From Nothophaeocryptopus gaeumannii (lineage: Eukaryota; Ascomycota; Dothideomycetes; Mycosphaerellales; Mycosphaerellaceae): DNA of 64,000 bases. Made by a program: the position numbers and the translations under genes. Where the stretch lies: assembly GCA_031771865.1 (NCBI GenBank), contig JASISA010000019.1, positions 1,178,001 through 1,242,000 on the forward strand, given 5' to 3'. This document shows, in pieces, positions 57,688 through 64,000 of this stretch. Within the stretch, counting starts at the first letter, position 1. Each line of letters opens with the position of its first letter. Under the pieces are notes generated by a model. That model was not told the origin of the DNA. It did no database searches and saw nothing but the letters and a program-made list of their open reading frames with translations.

Positions 57688-59372
57688 ATTCTTTTGTACT
57701 CTTTTTGCTCTTTCCAACGCTGTGAAAATCATGCCGATAGCTGCCATATTAGCTGAGATATCGATCGACGAATTTTTAGAGGTCATAATGCCAATAGCAT
57801 GTGAAAATTGAAGCAACATGTGGAAGCAGAACCATCCACAGCGTCCTTCGCTAACGACCTTGTGCGTCTACAGGGCTAGAATCGCTTGATCGATCTTTGA
57901 CAGGTTTGGCCGTTTGAAGCATTGGGGGATGAATTTGCTCATGTTATTGCTTAGGGCTTATCTTTTTGCTTCTGACACCATCCGATGCTCTTGTACGATA
58001 CAGGACACACTGCACTGGTGGCCATGTCGCTGCTTTCGAGCCTCATTTCGCCGAAAGATACATGCTCGTGCGTGTTAAATCTCGAAATCTTGGCAGGTGA
58101 AGTCCAAGTCTTGAATGTTTGACAGCACCCTCATCAAAGCTCGTCAAATCAAACGACTCCACCTCTCCGTTCTTGCTCTTCGCCCGACCTTCAACAACAC
58201 CTCTTCTTCCGCAACAACAACATCCATCTCCTCCATCACCACCGCCTCCAATCTCGCTCGACAACTGGTAGTCGAACGCTATTTGATTTATCCGACTCGC
58301 TTGTCCAGTCATACAGCGTGGCACAGCAGTAGCCAAGCCTGTTGAGGGGTTTGTTCGGTTACCGCATATGGATACCGGAATGTGAGACGAGAGGCAGTAC
58401 GTACACGCCGATCGAAGGCTGTAAGAAGCCTTCGCTAGGTGAGTTTATAAAATTTGGTGTTTCCTGTTACGATGTGACTCCTCTCACGACCTTCGCACTG
58501 CTCTGTTTCGCTTTCCTTTCCTGCATACATTCTTCCAGCATCAAGCACGAAGCAAGACAAAGAACCCCCAATTCATGAAGAGCGGCCTTCTGTGGTATGA
58601 GCTCAAGCGACCATCCTGTTCCAATTCTCCCTTCAAACCATGAGATCCATTGTAATACATTCATTCGCCGTTCCTAGAACTTCGTGCGGACATCTTTGCA
58701 TTCCCACTTCCTGACAGATCTCACGAGGAGCCACGGTATCAAAGAGCTCACGGATTGAAGATCAACTAACTTTGAATAAGCAGATTGTGCCGACGACGAC
58801 TTTCAGTCGCAACTCATACGCATATCCGATGTCTAGCTCACAATACGGCCGAAATAGTCGGTTTGGCCCAGTCAAGGCTATTCTGCCAACATGGCTCGCT
58901 GTGTTCAAGTCTCGAATAATGATCAACAAGAGCACTGTCAAGGAACTCTACGGTGGCCTTTGTGCAATCTCTTTGCCTCCTGACTTCACAATGGCATTGT
59001 GGGTTTTCTCTACGTTCGGATCCGGCAAAATGATGCCAATACCCTTTGTATCGATATGTCGAAGGTAGGAGGACTTCATTCTTTGTCCAACTCGACCACA
59101 AGGGCCGCATCCATCCTCGTGGCAACAAAGACTCGACAACATAAAATTCGCCGCATCTGTCGATATCGTAGCCTTCTTCTTTCGCCCACTCAGCTCTTGC
59201 CATTTCCACGATTTATAACGTTTAGCAACTCACACTGCGTTCGGTACGTTGAAGCTTTCACACGTCAAGCAGCATCCCAAGCGACCTACAGCACTCGCTA
59301 GACGATACACCACCCACGATAGTGGGTTCGCAAGACCTCACAAGCTTTCCGCACCCTCCCAACATCGACAAG
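57688..59372. other. Intergenic, about 1.7 kb, between tRNA and HMG-box gene
   Basis: After the tRNA terminator nothing is firmly coding. Minus-strand 58948-59060 reads GIGIILPDPNVEKTHNAIV, which looks protein-like but stops soon and cannot be extended; it may be a gene remnant. The last about 150 bp are the HMG gene leader. Confidence 0.4.
57692..57706 (+). terminator. Pol III terminator T-runs
   Basis: TTTT at 57692-57695, four bases after the discriminator, and TTTTT at 57702-57706. This is the normal placement for RNA polymerase III termination. Confidence 0.75.
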
Positions 59373-61199
59373 ATGGACAACAACATGAATGACGACTTTG
59401 GGGACCAGGTAATTGACCCGTCCCTGCTGTCCCTAAACCTGTCGTATGCTAACAGTATTGACCAGGCGCAGAACTACGGCGACATTAACCCTGATCTCCT
59501 TGCCCATTTCGCTGCTGGCACTGACGCGACCCAGTCCGATGCGGACAGCGCCATGGACAACGATTTCCTGCTCGCTCAGCAGTATGCAAATGCGTACCCA
59601 CAGGTTCCGCAGCAATTCCAACAGCAGCAGTCCGGCCCATACTCCAACAATCAGCACATGACGGCCAACGCTAGCTTCCCTATCACACCATACCGCGTGC
59701 AGCCACAGCAACGGTTCGGACAGATGTCTCCAATCTTCGCCCACTTTGATCCAAATCATGGATGGTACTACAAGGCAATTAATCACCCACAACTGGGCTT
59801 CATCCTGCCTGCATATGGTCAGGGTCAATACAACCCGATCGCCCATACCGTTCCAATGCCATTCACGGGAATATCTGGAACAGCACAGATGCCGTTCCCA
59901 TCAACCTCTGGCATGACGACTCCAAGAGCTCCAGTCGCCGGTAGGAAGAGCACGATCAGCGCTGCTCCCTCCAAACACGGCCCGAATCACATCAACAAGA
60001 CCTCCATCCTTCAGACATGTGTCTGCAACAACAAAGAGAAGCCGCCGCCGCGTCCTAAGAACGCGTTCATGATCTTCCGGCAACACTTCAATGCCTCACC
60101 GAGGGGCAAGAAGATGGGAGGAAATCAAAAGACGCTCAGCAAGTTGGTCTCCGACGAGTGGAAAAAGCTTGGTCCGGAAGGACAACAGCGATGGTACGCC
60201 AAGGCGAAAGAAGAAAAGGCAGAGCACGACCGCAGATACCCCAACTACAAGTACCAGCCTAACACAGGCAAGGAGAGGGCGTTCGGTGATGAGAACTGTA
60301 CATGCGGTGCTTACCAGGCCAACACGCGCGGTCGACAAGTTCGACAACAGCGAATAGCTGATGGGCTCCCGGAGTATCCAACTGACCAGAAGCAGGATGA
60401 GACCGATGCTTATGCAGGTGACAGCGAGTACACTCCTGGCCCAGGAGGGTACGTCAATGCTCAACCAGTCCCTCCAGCTCGCAAGACGGCCGGCAAGCGT
60501 ACCACTCGCGCCTCTCAGGCAAGCCAGGTCAGCCAGGTGAGCCAGGCTTCGACGACGACGAAGCGCAAGCGCGGTGCAGCCGTCCAGCAGCCAACTCGCA
60601 AGTCATCACGTGTGACTCGGAACAACCCCAGCCCCGGCTTGTACGACGAGGACGCCGACGCCAACGACGATGAGGATGACAGCATGCAAGACGCGGATCA
60701 CCAGTGAGTAGTCAATCCAACTTCCCTCTCCTGACTTCACACCATCTAACATCTCCCCAGACCAGAACCCGGCACGCGTACACCGACGCAGCGTGACTAC
60801 CCATCAACAGCTCAACAACAGCAGCCAGCCGAACCTCAAACCGATCCAGCCGTCGAAGCCAACCTGCGCAACCAAGTAGGAGGCTACGGGCAACAATGGT
60901 TGGACGACGACGACATGACCCAGTTCTTCATGGATCCGAACAACTTTAATGGCACATTCGATGGGAATTCCGATGACAACTTCAACTTCGATCTTCCTCC
61001 TGGTTCGCAGGCCCGTGTTATCACTCGTCCTGGGTTTTATTATCGACGAGCTGCGCCATCTCGAGCTGCTTCATCGCGAGCGGGGCCTTCACGGGCTGCG
61101 CCTTCGCGGACTGCGGATAAAGCGAGTATCCAGTCGGTGAAATCGACGAAGTCGAGTGGGAGTCAGGGGTTGAGGAGGAGTACGAGGTTGGGCAAGTGA
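59373..61199 (+). CDS. HMG-box DNA-binding protein
   Basis: Putative transcription factor or chromatin protein, 589 aa, exons 59373-60703 and 60761-61199. One HMG box of the MATA/SOX-like type at about residues 227-300: PPPRPKNAFMIFRQHFNA, LVSDEWKKLGPEGQQRWYAKAKEEK and RRYPNYKYQP. It is preceded by a CVCNN and followed by a CTCGAYQ motif, which could form a small metal or redox site. Long Q/N/P-rich N-terminus; basic C-terminal region (KRTTRASQ, KRKRG) and a SRAAPSRA-type repeat near the end. ATG 59373 is the first ATG in frame. No mating-type neighbours are seen, so it is not called MAT. Confidence 0.88.
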
Positions 61200-61813
61200 G
61201 TCCACGCTCAAGCAAGAGCAAATTTGGTTTCGACATCGCACACAATATGAGATAATCGGAAAGGGCTTTTGTTTTCGTATGTAGACTCGGCGTTCGGGAG
61301 GTGCTTGAAATCCTTTTCTTCTCTGTTGGAAGCAGCAATGGATCTCCTATGTCGATTGAGATACACGCATGTACTCCTACTAGTTAGCTTAATGTGACGG
61401 CTGTCTGAAATTGTTAGCAAATCACAACTCTCACCAAATACCCTTTTCCAACTTCCGACCACTTCCAACTCCTTCTTTTCGCCAAATGATACCGTTGGTC
61501 TCCGTATGGTCGTTGCTCATTGCATAGCAGGCGTGAAATCGTGACGTCTGAAAGCACGGCCTTTTCCTGTGGGAGGTCCATGTTTGGCATGCGCATTAGC
61601 CAGCCAGTAACAGGATTGCTCTGAGATGTTGTCTGGACATATTTCGAAATAAAAGCTGCTGTACAGACATATCGAATCTACCACGAAACACATCATTGGT
61701 CTCCAAGCCGTGGAGTCGACCGCCAGAGCGCCTCAATTCGCCACATAACGCCTTTCCGAGATCCGTTGTCACGTTGTCCCTTTCATCTTCTTACACAGAA
61801 TATCCGATTTCGC
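61200..61813. other. Convergent 3' region, HMG-box gene and fibrillarin
   Basis: AT-richer spacer holding both 3' UTRs; no coding signal. Confidence 0.55.
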
Positions 61814-62892
61814 CTATTGTGACCGCTGGTACACACCAACAACCATCGCGTGATCTCTCTCGAAAGGCTCCAGTGTAAGCTGCTCTTTTGGCTTGATGCG
61901 CTCCTCTCTGAGCTTGACGACTTCTCTTGCGAAGACGGCCTCTGGTGCCGCGGTGCTGTCGATACAGTTGGCCTTGATGGAGACGACGACACCACCGCCG
62001 ACCTTCAAGAACTGGTGTGCGTTGAGACCGACGATACGGGCTTGATCGGGCTGGGCAACATCGGCGAAAATGCAGTCGACCATGCTCACAAGCATGCGGT
62101 ACTTGAGCGGGTGACGGGCGTCTTCGATGATCGGGATAACGTTGGTTCGGTGGGTGGCCATGTTGATCAGATCGCGGCCGGAACGGTGGGAGAATTCGAC
62201 GGCGAAGACGGTACCGGTAGGGCCAACGATGTCTGCGACGTGAGAGACGGAGGTTCCTGAGGCAGAACCCAAGTAGAGAACCTTGCTGCCAGGCTTCATG
62301 TAGATCTCCTCCAAACCACCGAGGATACCAGCTGCCAACTTAGATCGGAAAGGGTTCCAGACGCGGTATTCGGTCTTCGTGACTACTGGAGCATCGCCGT
62401 TGGTCGCATCGCCAGTGGTGGTGGCGGGAGTATCGACGGAGATGCGCTTCTCGCCGTAGACAGCCTCGCCGGGTGTCAAGTTCTTGGTGACCAGAAGATC
62501 TTCCTTGCCGCGTGCGACGAAGACGCCGGGATGTCTGTGTGGCTCGATGATGACTTTTTGACCGCCCTACTCCATGTCAGCGGATTTTGTTCCCTCTTCT
62601 CTTCTCTCAGCTGTGATTGATACCTTTGCGCCAAACCCTCCACCGCGGCCACCACGGCCGCCGCCTCTCCCTCCACGATCGCCGCGGCCGCGAGGAGCAC
62701 CGCGTCCACCTCGCGCACCGCCTCGTCCTCGGTCACCACCGCCAAAGCCGCCTGTAATGTATCAGCAATTTCCCTCCCAGTTCAACCCATTTTGGGCCTA
62801 CCTCGTCCGCCGCCACGTCCACCGCGATCACCGCCTCGGCCTCTGGGGGCACCGCCGCGTCCGCCTCCTCTTCCTCCTGGTGTGAAGGCCAT
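61814..62892 (-). CDS. NOP1: Fibrillarin, rRNA 2'-O-methyltransferase
   Basis: Catalytic subunit of box C/D snoRNPs in the nucleolus; it methylates rRNA and histone H2A Gln. Exons 62892-62802, 62751-62624 and 62566-61814 give 323 aa. The N-terminal about 70 residues are an RGG/GAR domain ([20 protein letters not shown] ...), itself split by an intron. The catalytic domain follows: [58 protein letters not shown] (SAM motif I), [26 protein letters not shown] and [10 protein letters not shown]. It diverges from uL22, with 264 bp between start codons. Confidence 0.96.
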
Positions 62893-63156
62893 GGTTTGTT
62901 ATCGTCTGTTGTCGTAAGGATTGACTGTTGACGAAGCTTGTACGGTCGGCATCACCTCCACGATCTGAAATTCTTCTCTGAGCTTGCCATTTGGGTTCGC
63001 GCTAGTGCTTCGATGCGGACTAGCGCCAGCCTGGAAGCAGCCGACACACCGATGTCTTGGCGCTTTTTCGCACACCCATCCTGAAGAAAGTGCGACTTAG
63101 ATTGAAGACTCGTCAAGGTCGAGATACCACGCGTCGCCAACCACAACACAGCCAAG
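62893..63156. promoter_or_regulatory. Bidirectional promoter of fibrillarin and uL22
   Basis: A 264-bp region between two outward start codons of ribosome-production genes. It contains a perfect 8-bp inverted repeat, GCGCTAGT (62999-63006) and ACTAGCGC (63019-63026), with a 12-nt spacer, placed centrally. That is a plausible binding site for a dimeric regulator; no known factor is assigned. Confidence 0.6.
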
Positions 63157-63937
63157 ATGGTATACCAATGTCAACAGCACTTATTACATACGACATGCTG
63201 ATACTTACTTTTAGGTCCGATACGCTGCGACGCACCTCGAGCCCGCAAAGAGCGCCCGCGCTCGCGGCTCTTACCTCCGTGTCTCGTTCAAGAACACCCG
63301 CGAGACCGCGCAAGCCATCAACGGCTGGAAGCTCCAGCGCGCCCTTACCTACCTCGAGAACGTCCAGAACAAGGCCGAGGCTGTGCCAATGAGGAGATAT
63401 GCTGGGAGCACTGGCCGTACTGCCCAAGGTACGTGAAGCCCATCGATCAGGCGATGCTGGCCAGCCATGTGCGAGGATGCATCGGAGGATATGAAATATG
63501 AAGAAGATACAGTACACTGAGACATAATGCTCTACAGGCAAGCAGTTTGGCGTCAGCAAGGCCCGCTGGCCCGTCAAGTCCGCAGAGTTCTTGCTCTCTC
63601 TGCTCAAGAACGCTGAGGCCAACGCCGATACCAAGGGTCTGGACACCAGCAACTTGATTGTCAAGCACATTCAGGTCAACCAGGCACCGAAGCAGCGCCG
63701 CCGCACATACCGTGCTCACGGTCGTGTACGTAGAAGTCATCAATTTTTGTTTGATCGCATCATCTAACATTGTCCTAGATCAACCCATACATGAGCAACC
63801 CATGCCACATCGAGCTCATCCTGACCGAGGGCGAGGAGGTCGTCCAGAAGGGTCCGCAAGTCGTCGCCCGCGAGCAGCAACACCTTTCCTCCCGTCAACG
63901 TGCCCAGCGCCAGCGCAAGGCCATCACTGCGGCATAG
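63157..63937 (+). CDS. RPL17: 60S ribosomal protein uL22 (L17)
   Basis: Large-subunit protein lining the peptide exit tunnel. Exons 63157-63159, 63215-63428, 63538-63725 and 63779-63937 give 187 aa. Exon 1 codes only for the initiator Met; a 55-bp intron follows immediately (ATG|GTATAC...TTTTAG). Seen: [68 protein letters not shown] and [27 protein letters not shown], the conserved uL22 core, then a basic C-terminus. Coding lengths sum to a multiple of three and the stop at 63937 is inside the window. Confidence 0.96.
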
Positions 63938-64000
63938 ACAAATTGCCAAGGGAATGCATCGATGACGAGGAGTTTCATGTTCGGCGAACGGATACGGCGC

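Noticed and set aside
57616..57819. Minus-strand 67-codon frame over the tRNA
   Set aside because: It is the antisense of the tRNA T-arm and acceptor (ELNRGPVEF pattern), a common artefact.
58948..59142. Minus-strand protein-like frame GIGIILPDPNVEKTHNAIV
   Set aside because: Too short, ends in a stop, cannot be extended by plausible introns; mentioned only as a possible remnant.
59373..61199. HMG-box gene as mating-type gene MAT1-2-1
   Set aside because: The box differs from the MAT type and no SLA2, COX6a-type or true APN2 neighbour is adjacent; the EEP nuclease at 26.5 kb is distant and lacks Apn2 C-terminal parts.
1..64000. CRISPR arrays, operons, ribosome-binding sites, phage
   Set aside because: Intron-rich fungal nuclear DNA; no such features seen.

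Overview
The window is nuclear DNA of a filamentous ascomycete, most likely a dothideomycete. The signs are many 45-75 bp GT-AG introns with CTAAC/CTGAC branch sites, pyrimidine-rich leaders, compact genes on both strands, fungal-only families (DSC E3 ligase Dsc1, 2EXR proteins, Sec65-type SRP19, LAMMER kinase) and an old retrotransposon with the C-to-T/G-to-A decay of repeat-induced point mutation (RIP). The species is not identified from the sequence.

Layout. 0.2-2.5 kb: PAN3 (deadenylation). 3.1-11.4 kb: a transposon island in which a barely RIP-mutated but frameshifted Tad1-like LINE (3738-8926, plus strand, 13-bp target-site duplication, ATT-repeat tail) has landed inside an older, heavily RIP-mutated LINE on the minus strand (3105-3737 and 8940-11420). 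13-19.4 kb: FAD monooxygenase, LAMMER kinase, SRP19. 21.4-23.4 kb: class-III aminotransferase (minus). 26.5-29.8 kb: EEP-family nuclease carrying an apparent 1-nt frameshift, proteasome chaperone PAC4 (minus), N2227-type methyltransferase. 30.4-34.1 kb: acyl-CoA thioesterase ending in SKL and alpha-isopropylmalate synthase. 34.6-38.8 kb: two related small unknown proteins and Dsc1 (all minus). 39.6-48.7 kb: a membrane/coiled-coil unknown, a 2EXR protein, cyanase, a putative N-myristoylated protein and a C2H2 zinc-finger protein. 48.9-56.4 kb: MFS anion transporter (minus), amidohydrolase, F-box protein (minus) and a JMJD7-like JmjC protein. 56.6-57.1 kb: a 2EXR-like gene with an in-frame stop. 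57.55-57.69 kb: a tRNA-Gly(GCC) locus. 59.4-63.9 kb: HMG-box protein, fibrillarin (minus) and ribosomal protein uL22.

How the genes relate. Most are independent housekeeping genes and no secondary-metabolite cluster is seen. Fibrillarin and uL22 (both ribosome production) diverge from a 264-bp intergenic region; PAC4 and the N2227 methyltransferase also share a short divergent promoter.

The most unusual observation is the tRNA-Gly(GCC) gene. Besides a canonical 12-nt intron at position 37/38, it carries an extra 51-nt GT...AG segment with a CTAAC branch-like site in the D-loop. Removing that segment exactly restores a standard tRNA-Gly. It looks like a spliceosomal, possibly introner-like, intron dropped into a Pol III gene. 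Other unusual points are start codons split or isolated by introns (LEU4, uL22), a GC-AG intron, a peroxisomal signal supplied only by a tiny last exon, and RIP conversion of a reverse-transcriptase Asp-Asp pair to Asn-Asn.
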